Notes: a model not told the origin generated them from the sequence alone. 42,881 bases of DNA from an uncultured Gammaproteobacteria bacterium (GCA_945787105.1 CALZGZ010000100.1:1-42881); one strand, 5' to 3'; counted from the first letter of the stretch, positions 8,122-16,673 are shown. Program-made: numbers and translations.

Positions 8122-10083
8122 ATGTCGGTAGAAATCACGTTTCCCGATGGCTCGCAGCGAGTTTTCGATCATCCGCCCACCGGAATGCAGATCGCGGATC
8201 AAGTCAGCAAGACGTTGTCCCGCAATGCCGTGGCGGTGCGGGTGAACGGTCAATTATGGGACCTCACCCGCCCCATCGAAGCCCACGCGTCGGTGGAAAT
8301 CATCTCCCGCGACTCGCCCGAGGCCCTCGAGTTGCTCCGCCATGATGCCGCTCACGTTATGGCTGAAGCGGTCAAAGAGCTGTATCCGGACACCCAGGTC
8401 ACCATCGGACCTGCTATAGAGAACGGTTTTTACTACGATTTTTCCCGCGACGCGCCGTTTACGCCGGAAGATCTCAAGGATATCGAGCAGCGCATGGGGG
8501 AGATTGTCGACCGCGATGAGGCCATCACCCGCGAGGTGTGGGATCGCGACCATGCGATAGACTATTTCCGTGATCAAGGTGAGGAATACAAAGCGCAGAT
8601 CATCGCCGACATTGACCCTGAACAAGAGATTACGGTTTATCGGCAAGGCAAGTTTCTCGACTTGTGCCGGGGTCCGCATCTGCCGTCTACCGGCCGCTTG
8701 GGTAAGGCATTCCGGCTCACCAAGGTCGCCGGCGCCTATTGGCGAGGCGATTCCCGTAATCCGATGCTGCAGCGTATCTACGGCACCTGCTGGGCCAGTG
8801 ATAAACAACTCAAGGATTACTTGTTACGCTTGGACGAAGCGGAGCGCCGTGATCATCGCAAGTTGGGTAAGCAAATGGATCTGTTTCATTTTCAGGAAGA
8901 GGCCCCCGGCGCGGTGTTTTGGCACCCAAAGGGTTGGACTTTGTTTCAGACCCTCACGGACTATATGCGGGCCAGGCAACAACGAGCGGGTTACGTGGAA
9001 GTCAACACGCCGGATCTCATGCATCGCAGTTTATGGGAGGCATCCGGTCATTGGGAGACTTTCGGGGAAAACATGTTCACCACCGACACCGATGTTGACC
9101 GTACGCTGGCGATCAAACCGATGAACTGTCCCGGTTGTGTGCAGATATTCAACAATAGTCTGCGCAGCTATCGTGAATTACCATTGCGTATGGCCGAGTT
9201 CGGCAAAGTGCACCGTTTCGAACCGTCGGGTGCATTGCACGGTTTAATGAGAGTTCGTTCGTTCACTCAGGACGATGCGCACATATTTTGCGCCACAGAA
9301 CAGATCACTGAAGAGAGTAAGCGGGTCTGCGAATTGGTACTCGACATCTACCGTGATTTTGGTTTTGACAATATCCACATAAAGTATGCTGACCGGCCGG
9401 ATGCACGTGTGGGTTCGGATAACATATGGGACGCCGCGGAAGACGCACTGCTGACGGCGGCGGAGGCGACCGGATTGGATTACACGCTTAACCCTGGAGA
9501 AGGCGCGTTTTACGGACCTAAACTGGAGTTTGTCCTGCGTGATGCTATTGGTCGTGACTGGCAGTGTGGAACGTTACAAGTAGATCTCAATCTACCCGCA
9601 CGTTTAGGGGCCAAGTATGTGGGCGAAGATGGACAAAAACACACGCCGGTGATGTTACATCGCGCGCTGTTTGGATCGCTGGAGCGGTTCATCGGTATCT
9701 TGTTAGAACACTATGCAGGGGCGCTTCCATTCTGGCTGACACCGCTGCAGGTGGTAGTGGCGACAGTGGTTTCAGATGCGGATGATTATGCGGTGGAGTT
9801 CGTTCAGGCATTGCGGGAAGCACGGATTCGCACCGAGGTCGACCTGCGTAATGAGAAGATATCCTACAAAGTACGCGAGCACAGCGTACAAAAGATTCCG
9901 ATAATAGCCGTAGTCGGTCGGCGCGAGGCCGAGCAACGCACCGTGGCGGTGCGGCAATTTGGTGTCAAGCAGCAGGATATTGTTGGTTGGGACGAAGCCA
10001 TCGAGCGTTTCGTTGCGATGAATCGTCCCCCCAGCCAGGCCCGCGGGGTCAATGCAGGTGGGGTGGTCGCGCAAAGTGCTTGA
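8122..10083 (+). CDS. thrS: Threonyl-tRNA synthetase
   Basis: Class II aminoacyl-tRNA synthetase charging tRNA-Thr. Domains in order: N-terminal TGS (about 1-60), editing domain with HDAAHVMAEAV (about 74) and DLCRGPH (about 180), catalytic core with KPMNCPG, QDDAHIFC and VMLHRALFGS carrying the zinc-binding Cys and two His, motif 2 MRVRSFTQDD, and an anticodon-binding domain (LTPLQVVVATV to VRQFGV). 653 residues, full length. The usual gammaproteobacterial sequence KPMNCPGHVQIF is KPMNCPGCVQIF here. Several stretches (MDLFHFQEEAPGAVFWHPKGW, NPGEGAFYGPK, DAIGRDWQCGT) resemble alphaproteobacterial ThrS more than the E. coli type. The normal downstream neighbours infC-rpmI-rplT are absent. It may be a transferred or second thrS. 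Confidence 0.96.
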   Translation: MSVEITFPDGSQRVFDHPPTGMQIADQVSKTLSRNAVAVRVNGQLWDLTRPIEAHASVEIISRDSPEALELLRHDAAHVMAEAVKELYPDTQVTIGPAIENGFYYDFSRDAPFTPEDLKDIEQRMGEIVDRDEAITREVWDRDHAIDYFRDQGEEYKAQIIADIDPEQEITVYRQGKFLDLCRGPHLPSTGRLGKAFRLTKVAGAYWRGDSRNPMLQRIYGTCWASDKQLKDYLLRLDEAERRDHRKLGKQMDLFHFQEEAPGAVFWHPKGWTLFQTLTDYMRARQQRAGYVEVNTPDLMHRSLWEASGHWETFGENMFTTDTDVDRTLAIKPMNCPGCVQIFNNSLRSYRELPLRMAEFGKVHRFEPSGALHGLMRVRSFTQDDAHIFCATEQITEESKRVCELVLDIYRDFGFDNIHIKYADRPDARVGSDNIWDAAEDALLTAAEATGLDYTLNPGEGAFYGPKLEFVLRDAIGRDWQCGTLQVDLNLPARLGAKYVGEDGQKHTPVMLHRALFGSLERFIGILLEHYAGALPFWLTPLQVVVATVVSDADDYAVEFVQALREARIRTEVDLRNEKISYKVREHSVQKIPIIAVVGRREAEQRTVAVRQFGVKQQDIVGWDEAIERFVAMNRPPSQARGVNAGGVVAQSA

Positions 10084-10096
10084 ACACGATTTTCGA

Positions 10097-10936
10097 ATGT
10101 GTGCCCGCCTGGCGGTTGTGGTGCTCGGCCTGTGGGCGTTGGTGGGAGACGCCGTAGGCGGGGAGTTGATCATCAGCGGCGAAGCCACGCAGGGAGGATT
10201 GGTGCATGGCCGCATTTCCCCAGGTGCGCAAGTCTGGTATGAGGGTAGACAACTCAGAGTTTCCCAACGCGGAGAGTTTGTGATTGGATTCGGTCGTAAT
10301 GAATCACCCCTCACCAAGTTGGACATTCGCTATCCGGGCGGGGCGCGCGAACAGCGACAATTGAACGTGGCACAACGCGAATACGACATGCAACGCATCG
10401 ATGGACTGCCCCCGCGCAAGGTGGAACCTACCGCCAAGGACCTCGTGCGTATTCGGCAGGAAGCAGTGCTCATTAAGACAGCCCGGCGCCGGGATAGCGC
10501 GCATACGGATTTTCTGCTTGGTTTTACGTGGCCGGTAGTAGGGCAGATTTCCGGCGTCTACGGAAGTCAGAGAGTGTTGAACGGTAAGCCCAAACGCCCC
10601 CACTATGGGGTCGACGTGGCGGCACGCGCGGGGACCCCGGTGGCGGCGCCCGCATCCGGCGTTGTCAGCCTGGTTCATCGTGACATGCACTTTACGGGAG
10701 GTACGATCATCATAGATCATGGACACGGTCTGTCCTCGGTGTTTAGTCATCTGAGCGAGGTCCACGTTCAGGAACGCCAACGGGTTGTGCGCGGAGAAAT
10801 CATTGCCAAAGTCGGTGCTACCGGACGGGCTACCGGGCCACATTTACACTGGGGAATGAACTGGTTTGAACGCCGTTTGGACCCACAACTCTTGGCCGGA
10901 CCCATGCCGATGGCCGCAAAACAGAATAATCGTTGA
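10097..10936 (+). CDS. M23 family metallopeptidase (LytM/lysostaphin type), exported
   Basis: Likely cleaves peptide crosslinks in peptidoglycan in the periplasm, or activates amidases if it is a degenerate LytM protein. Start set at ATG 10097 because it leads straight into a signal peptide (MCARLAVVVLGLWALVGDAVGG). The ORF-track start 10052 lies inside thrS. A beta-rich N-terminal region resembles other M23 proteins of this type. The C-terminal M23 domain keeps the zinc ligands: HYGVDVAA, then a later His in SSVFSHLSEVHV, and GPHLHWGM. All expected ligands appear present, so it is likely active. About 279 residues. It follows thrS by 13 bases and may be co-transcribed with it. Confidence 0.85.
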   Translation: MCARLAVVVLGLWALVGDAVGGELIISGEATQGGLVHGRISPGAQVWYEGRQLRVSQRGEFVIGFGRNESPLTKLDIRYPGGAREQRQLNVAQREYDMQRIDGLPPRKVEPTAKDLVRIRQEAVLIKTARRRDSAHTDFLLGFTWPVVGQISGVYGSQRVLNGKPKRPHYGVDVAARAGTPVAAPASGVVSLVHRDMHFTGGTIIIDHGHGLSSVFSHLSEVHVQERQRVVRGEIIAKVGATGRATGPHLHWGMNWFERRLDPQLLAGPMPMAAKQNNR

Positions 10937-10952
10937 TATACGGGAGCTTGAT

Positions 10953-11159
10953 ATGAACATTTCGGAGGGAATGATGGAACCACCAGAAATCGTGGAAATA
11001 GACCCGAGCGTCGACACGGTTGCCTGCGATGGCGGCGATGGAGCCATGGGCCATCCAGTCATTTACCTGAACTTTGACGACAAGGATTACGTCGACTGCT
11101 ACTATTGTGGGCGACGGTTTGTCCGGATCTCACCTGTCAAAAAGTCAGCGCACGACTAA
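10953..11159 (+). CDS. Zinc-finger domain protein (zf-CHCC family)
   Basis: A 68-residue protein related to the bacterial zf-CHCC family, whose eukaryotic relative is the NDUFS6 subunit of complex I. The ligand pattern is visible: Cys in VACDGG, His in MGHPVIYLN, and the pair DCYYCGRRFV. The role in bacteria without an attached complex I cluster is not established. Start ATG 10953 has CGGGAG about 9 bases upstream. The track ORF begins upstream in the M23 gene, which is a read-through artefact. It lies 16 bases after the peptidase gene, so the two are probably in one transcript. Confidence 0.85.
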   Translation: MNISEGMMEPPEIVEIDPSVDTVACDGGDGAMGHPVIYLNFDDKDYVDCYYCGRRFVRISPVKKSAHD

Positions 11160-11341
11160 GTGGGTATGATCTGCTCACGGCAAAGATCCGCATCAGCTTG
11201 CGGCTGGAAGCGGCAGCCTAACTATGCGATATCGTCGTTGGTGTTCAAAATCGCGTTGTCGCAGTGAGACTCAACCAGCGAGCCGGAGTGAGGATGTTTG
11301 TGGAGGCACGTCGCCATCTATTGTTACACATAGGAGACAAC

Positions 11342-12025
11342 ATGAAATTTATGGTGTTGATGATTGGCAGTGTGCTATCACTGCAAGCCGCGTGGGGTGC
11401 AGAACCCGCATATACGACCGACGCGGAAAAACTTGGTTATGCTATAGGTTATCAGGTTGGAACAAATCTGATACACAACCTAAAAAGCGATGATATGGAC
11501 ATCGATGTGAAGGCGCTGACACAGGCGATTGAAGATGTCCTGACGCACAGTGAACCGAAGTTGCCAGCGGCGGACCGCCAGCAGGCGGTGCAGAATTACC
11601 GCGCAGCCATCAACAAAAAACGCACCGAACTGGCTGATAAGAATATCCAGGCAGGAAGTAAATTTCTGGCTGACAACAAAACCAAGGAAGGGGTTAAGCA
11701 GACTGCGAGTGGTCTCCAGTATCGCATCATCACTGCCGGAGACGGCAAGCAACCGCAGAGCACGGATACCGTCGTCGTTCATTACCGCGGCGCATTGCTT
11801 GACGGCAATGAGTTCGATAGCTCGTACAAGCGAAACAAACCCGCTACCCTGCCTCTCAGCGGGGTGATCAAGGGATGGCAAGAGGCACTCCCGTTGATGA
11901 AAGAAGGCGCCAAGTGGGAACTCTACATTCCACCCGAGCTGGCATACGGCGCCCGCGGATCCGGTAGCCGCATTGGACCCAATCAGACCCTGGTATTCGA
12001 AGTAGAATTGTTGGAGATCAGATGA
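11342..12025 (+). CDS. FKBP-type peptidyl-prolyl cis-trans isomerase, exported (FkpA/Mip-like)
   Basis: Catalyses proline isomerisation during folding of envelope proteins in the periplasm. ATG 11342 has an excellent ribosome binding site (AGGAGA) and begins a signal peptide MKFMVLMIGSVLSLQAAWGA. The track start 11264 adds 26 unlikely residues. Residues about 25-105 form the helical FKBP_N dimerisation domain (KLGYAIGYQVGTNL, DVKALTQAI). The C-terminal FKBP domain shows VVVHYRGALLDGNEFDSSY, LSGVIKGWQEALPLM, YIPPELAYG and TLVFEVELLEI. 227 residues, typical of Mip/FkpA. It is not obviously in an operon; about 180 bases separate it from the zf-CHCC gene. Confidence 0.92.
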   Translation: MKFMVLMIGSVLSLQAAWGAEPAYTTDAEKLGYAIGYQVGTNLIHNLKSDDMDIDVKALTQAIEDVLTHSEPKLPAADRQQAVQNYRAAINKKRTELADKNIQAGSKFLADNKTKEGVKQTASGLQYRIITAGDGKQPQSTDTVVVHYRGALLDGNEFDSSYKRNKPATLPLSGVIKGWQEALPLMKEGAKWELYIPPELAYGARGSGSRIGPNQTLVFEVELLEIR

Positions 12026-12133
12026 ATAGGTAACGGTTTCAATTTGTTAACAACATGACTTCGTGTAAGTTCATCGGTATGTCAGATCAGTGGTCAGACG
12101 AACTTACCGAAACTCCAGATGAATAGAGTAACG
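12019..12133. repeat. Short direct repeat flanking an inverted repeat after the FKBP gene
   Basis: CAGATGAATAGGTAACG at 12019-12035 covers the end of the FKBP gene including its stop. It recurs at 12116-12133 with one extra A (CAGATGAATAGAGTAACG). Between them lies an imperfect palindrome: GTAAGTTCATC (12065-12075) and GACGAACTTAC (12097-12107), with one mismatch in 11. This looks like a small palindromic insertion that duplicated its target, or a local duplication. No T-run follows, so it is not a typical terminator. Confidence 0.55.
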
Positions 12134-12189
12134 TTGGCTGAGATCTTGTACTAAACCTTAAACTTGGGTCACCTTATAAAGGGCCAGCG

Positions 12190-12858
12190 ATGTTATCAAT
12201 TGGAGCGACAATGCTGGCCACGGCTGGCGTAGCCGGTGCTGCGTCATTGTGGTTGGTACAGCGTAATCATAACGCCAAGAAACGCATACCGCATTTCCGG
12301 GGGACGAAGTCTTTACTGGGTCCCCAGAAGCGGGCCTTTTACGCCGCGCTCATCCGTGCCGTGGGTCCACAGCCGTTGGTGTTTGCCCGTGTCAATCTCG
12401 CGTATCTCGTGCAACATCCCGGCGACGATCCTAACTATCAAGAGCACTGGCGTCGCGTTTGTCGTCGATGGTTAGATTTTGTGATATGCAGTCCGTCCTC
12501 AGTAAGTCCTATCTTGGCGATCAAACTGGAAACGCGTTTCGAGAGAAAGCGTCGGATGTTGGGCGGTATCGACGTGCTGGACGACACTCTAAGTAGTGCC
12601 CGCATCCCTCTTCTCAGAGTATCGTTGGCGGATCAGTATGAACCCACGGAATTAATGGAAAAGATAAAATGGGTGTTGATTGGCGAAAAACAGAAGTCGG
12701 ATAGCGAGCTTTTCGAGACCAAAGAGATCGCAGACGAAAGACCAGATTTGCCCTTTATCGTTGAATTTGCTCGCAAGCGGTTGCCAACTTTGAGTCGTTG
12801 GACCTCCGAGTTAAGAACCGTTACCACCGTTTTTGCCCGCTCAGTCACGCGCCATTAA
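12190..12858 (+). CDS. Membrane-anchored DUF2726-like protein, copy 1
   Basis: Function unknown. The 222-residue protein begins with a hydrophobic segment (residues about 1-25) and then has a soluble domain resembling DUF2726: LLGPQKRAFYAALIRAVG, FARVNLAYLV, WLDFVICSPSSVSPILAIKLET, and SARIPLLRV. In DUF2726 proteins as I recall them, the central strand reads AIELDD; here it is AIKLET, replacing acidic residues. A basic stretch ERKRRMLGG follows. The C-terminus is Arg-rich. AAAGGG precedes the ATG. It lies 311 bases ahead of a close paralogue at 13170, with more than half of the core residues identical by eye. Confidence 0.7.
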   Translation: MLSIGATMLATAGVAGAASLWLVQRNHNAKKRIPHFRGTKSLLGPQKRAFYAALIRAVGPQPLVFARVNLAYLVQHPGDDPNYQEHWRRVCRRWLDFVICSPSSVSPILAIKLETRFERKRRMLGGIDVLDDTLSSARIPLLRVSLADQYEPTELMEKIKWVLIGEKQKSDSELFETKEIADERPDLPFIVEFARKRLPTLSRWTSELRTVTTVFARSVTRH

Positions 12859-13169
12859 GTCTTGCGTAGCATTGGGACCGTGGGATGTCTAGATTCACGG
12901 ATGGCTCGCGTGATGGTGCAATATACGGTTTAGGGGGAATGCAGAAGTAAATATCTGTTAAACAAAATATACTCGGCATAATGAACCATGCCGGTGCCGG
13001 CGCTCGCGTCGGTGTAAACAAATCAACAAGGTAAGAGAAATATGTAAAGTAAATTCCTAAAAATGAGGCTAGCTTTCTCGGCGCAACCCGTTAATCGTAC
13101 CGGCTGGTCGTGTAGCTTTTAACCAGTTTCTGGTTTACAACAAAAGAATAGCTAAACGAAAACGTCCCG
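12859..13169. other. Gap between the two DUF2726-like genes
   Basis: No coding signal is visible in 311 bases. The stretch is AT-richer than its surroundings. A small perfect hairpin, AACCAG-TTT-CTGGTT (13121-13135), lies 34 bases ahead of the second gene. The gap suggests that the second copy has its own promoter, but I could not pick a convincing -35/-10 pair. Confidence 0.4.
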
Positions 13170-13817
13170 ATGTCCTTTCCTGAGTTGATATTTTATGTAG
13201 TAATCGCCGCAGCGATAGGCACGTTGTTGTTGCTGTTCTGGCGTCATTACCGGCAGCAGAGGGGGTTCCTCGAATTTGAACGGCAACGCTCGCTGCTAAG
13301 CCCGCAGCAACGCGCCCTGTACCAGGAACTGATTAAGCTAGTGGGGGCAAATTCGGTGGTCTTGCCGAGAGTCAACTTGTCTGCACTGGTAAAGCCCCCC
13401 GGAGATCATCCCAGTTATGAAAACCACTGGAAACGTGTGCTACGCGAATGGGTGGATTTTGTCGTCTGTAGTCCTTCGAGTATCAGTCCGGTACTCGCGA
13501 TTAAGTTAGAGACGCGGGTGGAGAGAAAGCGACGCAAGTTGGGTGGCCTCGATGTCTTGGAAGATACGTTGACAAGTGCAAGGATACCTTTGTTGCGGAT
13601 TAAAAGTGCCGACAGTTATGATGCTAACGAGATCATGTCGAGCATAAGGTTTAGTCTGGTAAATCAAAAACGCAAAAAAGATGACGAGCTGTTTGTTACA
13701 GAGGAATTCTCGAACTTGTCTGCCGGTGAGCATTTGCAGCCAGATTCGATGTCCACGTTGAAGCGACGAACGTTAGGTTTTGTGTCCAACCTCAAGGGAT
13801 TTGGACGCGCCACCTGA
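13170..13817 (+). CDS. Membrane-anchored DUF2726-like protein, copy 2
   Basis: Function unknown. The 215-residue protein is a paralogue of the upstream gene. It opens with a transmembrane helix (ELIFYVVIAAAIGTLLLLFW) and a basic flank, then the same domain: LLSPQQRALYQELIKLVG, PRVNLSALVKPPGDHPSY, WVDFVVCSPSSISPVLAIKL, ERKRRKLGG, DVLEDTLTSARIPLLRI. The insert PPGDHPSYENHW is shared with copy 1 and is not part of DUF2726 as I recall it, so the pair may form a distinct subfamily. The variable C-terminal tails differ. The gene ends 15 bases from the convergent thioredoxin gene. No strong ribosome binding site is seen before ATG 13170. Confidence 0.7.
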   Translation: MSFPELIFYVVIAAAIGTLLLLFWRHYRQQRGFLEFERQRSLLSPQQRALYQELIKLVGANSVVLPRVNLSALVKPPGDHPSYENHWKRVLREWVDFVVCSPSSISPVLAIKLETRVERKRRKLGGLDVLEDTLTSARIPLLRIKSADSYDANEIMSSIRFSLVNQKRKKDDELFVTEEFSNLSAGEHLQPDSMSTLKRRTLGFVSNLKGFGRAT

Positions 13818-13832
13818 CCGGATTTTGTACCA

Positions 13833-14207
13833 TTACGCCGGCTGATCGGATTTCTTTTTCTCGATCTCCGCCCGCACCTGATCCATATCCAGTTCCCTGG
13901 CTTTGCTGATCAATTCATCTAATGCGGAGGCGGGTATGGCGCCTGGCTGTGAAAAGATTACGATTTGTTGTTTGAAGATCATTAGCGTGGGTATGGAGCG
14001 TATCTGAAATCCCTGCGCCAAGGATTGTTCCGATTCAGTATCGATCTTGCCAAATACGATGTCGGAGTGTTTTTCTGACGCTTGTTCATAGACTGGAGCG
14101 AAGGACTGACAAGGTCCACACCAGGAGGCCCAGAAGTCCAAAAGTACCAAGTCGTTGTCTTCGATTACTTTATTAAAGTTTATTTCAGTTAGCGCTTGGG
14201 TGCTCAT
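13833..14207 (-). CDS. Thioredoxin-family protein
   Basis: Small cytoplasmic dithiol-disulfide reductase of the thioredoxin fold. The active site is canonical, WASWCGPC, at about residues 28-35, with the cis-proline motif SIPTLMIF near residue 75. 124 residues: a standard thioredoxin domain plus a charged C-terminal tail (DQVRAEIEKKKSDQ) not found in TrxA of E. coli. No signal peptide. It starts 11 bases after the adk stop; an AAGG sequence overlaps the adk end, so the two genes are very likely co-transcribed. Which thioredoxin paralogue it is cannot be told from sequence alone. Confidence 0.9.
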   Translation of the reverse strand: MSTQALTEINFNKVIEDNDLVLLDFWASWCGPCQSFAPVYEQASEKHSDIVFGKIDTESEQSLAQGFQIRSIPTLMIFKQQIVIFSQPGAIPASALDELISKARELDMDQVRAEIEKKKSDQPA

Positions 14208-14218
14208 AGGACTTTGCC

Positions 14219-14992
<774 letters not shown>

Positions 14993-15056
14993 TTAAAGTG
15001 AATGTGTTCAACTTGATACGCCTACATGACTTGCGCACACAGTGGCAGTCATCAAC

Positions 15057-15602
15057 ATGACATCCGAACCCGGTGATACGCGCCGGCTTGGACGGCTCAT
15101 GGTGATTGCCGCATGGGTATTGCTGGCGGGACTGCTGACGATGGTATTTTCAAAGGTGCTCGAGCGTCAGCACAATCCCAACCAGCAAGTTCAGATCAAT
15201 CCTGGCAACAACGGTTTCAGGGAAATCGTGCTGCAAAGAAACCGTCTTGGTCATTATGTTGCTACGGGAAAGATCAACGGAACCGAAGTGGAGTTCTTGT
15301 TGGATACCGGTGCGACCAACGTCGCGATTCCACAGCAGGTGGCTACCAACCTCGGACTCAAGCGTGGTGTGCCGTTGGCGACCTACACGGCCAATGGAAT
15401 CGTGCAAACATACGCCACGACGTTAGATTATGTAACGTTGGGCAGTATTTCTGCGACTGGAGTTTCCGCCAATATCAACCCCCATATGACTGGGAATCAG
15501 ATCTTGCTTGGCATGAGTTTTCTAAAACAATTCGAACTGCTGCAGCGGGGCGATCAGCTTACCATTCGATCAGGCAAAATGAGCCACACAGGTCCTCCCT
15601 AG
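15057..15602 (+). CDS. Retropepsin-like aspartic protease, membrane-anchored
   Basis: Belongs to the bacterial clan AA family of single-domain aspartic proteases (TIGR02281 type), thought to work as dimers like retroviral proteases. One N-terminal transmembrane helix (LMVIAAWVLLAGLLTMVFSK) places the domain in the periplasm. The catalytic motif FLLDTGATNVAIP is at about residues 80-92, followed by LLGMSFLKQFEL, the family's second hallmark. About 181 residues. Substrates are unknown. ATG 15057 is preferred over GTG 15042 because it is a standard start a few codons downstream and loses only MAVIN. It is divergent from adk, and no operon partner is seen. Confidence 0.88.
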   Translation: MTSEPGDTRRLGRLMVIAAWVLLAGLLTMVFSKVLERQHNPNQQVQINPGNNGFREIVLQRNRLGHYVATGKINGTEVEFLLDTGATNVAIPQQVATNLGLKRGVPLATYTANGIVQTYATTLDYVTLGSISATGVSANINPHMTGNQILLGMSFLKQFELLQRGDQLTIRSGKMSHTGPP

Positions 15603-15629
15603 ACCGCATAGCGCACCAAGGTGTCCTGC

Positions 15630-15945
15630 CTCTATTGGTGCCAAGCAAACTGGAGAATTGAACGTTACCATTTCATGGAAGAGAAGCTGCGGGTCTCCCC
15701 GGTGTATAGCCGAGCATAGGGACGGGGCTACCCCGGCGCTGGCTTGGCCGCGAGCGCCGGGACTGGCGTTTCCCGCTACCCATAGCCCGCTATGGGTTTT
15801 GCTCCAGCGCAAAGCCCAGCCGCCTGATCCTGCGCTCGTCCCCGTCTTGTCCCCGCACAGCAGGGGAAACAGCAGGGGGCCCAGCTTGCGCGAGTCCTGC
15901 GCCAGCATCCGGGATCTTGGTGAGAAATACGGGCTAACGCCGGCG
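15630..15945. repeat. Structured dispersed repeat, copy A
   Basis: No gene is visible between 15603 and 16069. This stretch aligns by eye with 33440-33735 and, in part, with 33010-33190. Shared blocks include CTGGAGAAT, CCATTTCATGGAA, CCGGCGCTGGCT, and GTCCCCGC-CAGCAGGGGAA. It contains a perfect 9-bp inverted repeat, CCCGGCGCT (15732-15740) with AGCGCCGGG (15753-15761), and a perfect 8-bp hairpin ACCCATAG-CCCG-CTATGGGT (15778-15797). The ORFs over it are the by-product of the repeat. It has no transposase, so it is a non-autonomous or purely structural repeat. Confidence 0.75.
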
Positions 15946-15948
15946 TCA

Positions 15949-15987
15949 TTCAGCTTATATTCAGCTTGAATTCAGGCCCGGTTCAGT
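15949..15987 (+). promoter_or_regulatory. Four TTCAG direct repeats with exact 11-bp period
   Basis: TTCAG starts at 15949, 15960, 15971 and 15982, so each unit is one helical turn after the last; the first two extend to ATTCAGCTT. Tandem half-sites on one face of the helix are how OmpR/PhoB/PhoP-family regulators bind. The array ends 83 bases before the glycine-zipper gene, whose downstream neighbours are a PhoP-like regulator and its kinase. The likely reader is that regulator, which would make the array an autoregulatory operator. The assignment is an inference. Confidence 0.6.
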
Positions 15988-16069
15988 AGCGCCTACGTAA
16001 GCTATCGCGTACTGGAAAAGATCGACATTCACAGGGTGTGCCGTCAATCTCAATTCGAACGGTCTGAAA

Positions 16070-16606
16070 ATGAAACGTATGGTTTTGTTCGTTGTCTCAG
16101 TGGCGATTACTTTAGTGGCTGCATCACCCGTGCTTGCCGGAAAACGATACGATCCAGCCTTATATGACTACGCAGATGTGATCGAGGTTAAACCCATTAT
16201 CGAACTCGTACGCGTGGATTCCCCCCGTCAAGAGTGTTGGACCGAGACCCATACCCGTTATCGATATAGCGGTGGTCATAATAGCTATACGCCTGAAATC
16301 TTCGGTGCCATTGTCGGGGCGGCTGTTGGCAACCAATTTGGGCGTGGCCGCGGTAGGGAGCTTGCAACCGCTGCTGGCGCGGTGTTGGGCGGTTCGATTG
16401 GCCACGACGTCAAGCGACGCCGTCATCGCTATGCTTATAATGAACCGGTAGAACGTTGTGAGACCCACCATGAATTCCACGAACAAGAGCATGTTGTGGG
16501 TTATAAAGTGAAGTATCGTTATGGTGATAGGATCTATCATTCGCGTACCGGCCATGACCCGGGGCACCGCATTCGTGTGCGCGTTCACGTCGCGCCGGCG
16601 GAGTAA
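16070..16606 (+). CDS. Glycine-zipper 2TM domain protein, exported
   Basis: A 178-residue envelope protein with signal peptide MKRMVLFVVSVAITLVAASPVLA. The centre holds a glycine-zipper 2TM domain (GAIVGAAVGNQFGRGRGRELA followed by GAVLGGSIGHDV), as in the outer-membrane 17-kDa antigen/SlyB-like proteins. A His/Arg-rich stretch KRRRHRYAY and paired cysteines (QECWTETHTRYRY and VERCETHHEF) flank it. Such proteins associate with the outer membrane and are often under PhoP control. It lacks a lipobox Cys at the cleavage site. It lies 67 bases ahead of the PepSY gene and downstream of the TTCAG array. Confidence 0.85.
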   Translation: MKRMVLFVVSVAITLVAASPVLAGKRYDPALYDYADVIEVKPIIELVRVDSPRQECWTETHTRYRYSGGHNSYTPEIFGAIVGAAVGNQFGRGRGRELATAAGAVLGGSIGHDVKRRRHRYAYNEPVERCETHHEFHEQEHVVGYKVKYRYGDRIYHSRTGHDPGHRIRVRVHVAPAE

Positions 16607-16673
16607 GTAGATAGTTGCATCCGGTGTGTATAATGCAGCCAGCGCTGCGCATCCTGTCCCGCGGCTGGCTTTT

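Noticed and set aside
15570-15908. Minus-strand ORF of 112 codons after the retropepsin gene
   Set aside because: It lies on repeat copy A, and a similar reading appears on copy B; explained by the repeat rather than by a gene.
16616-16634. TTGCAT and TATAAT before the PepSY gene as a promoter
   Set aside because: TATAAT at 16629-16634 is perfect, but the TTGCAT is only about 8 bases away and nothing -35-like lies at 16-18 bases.
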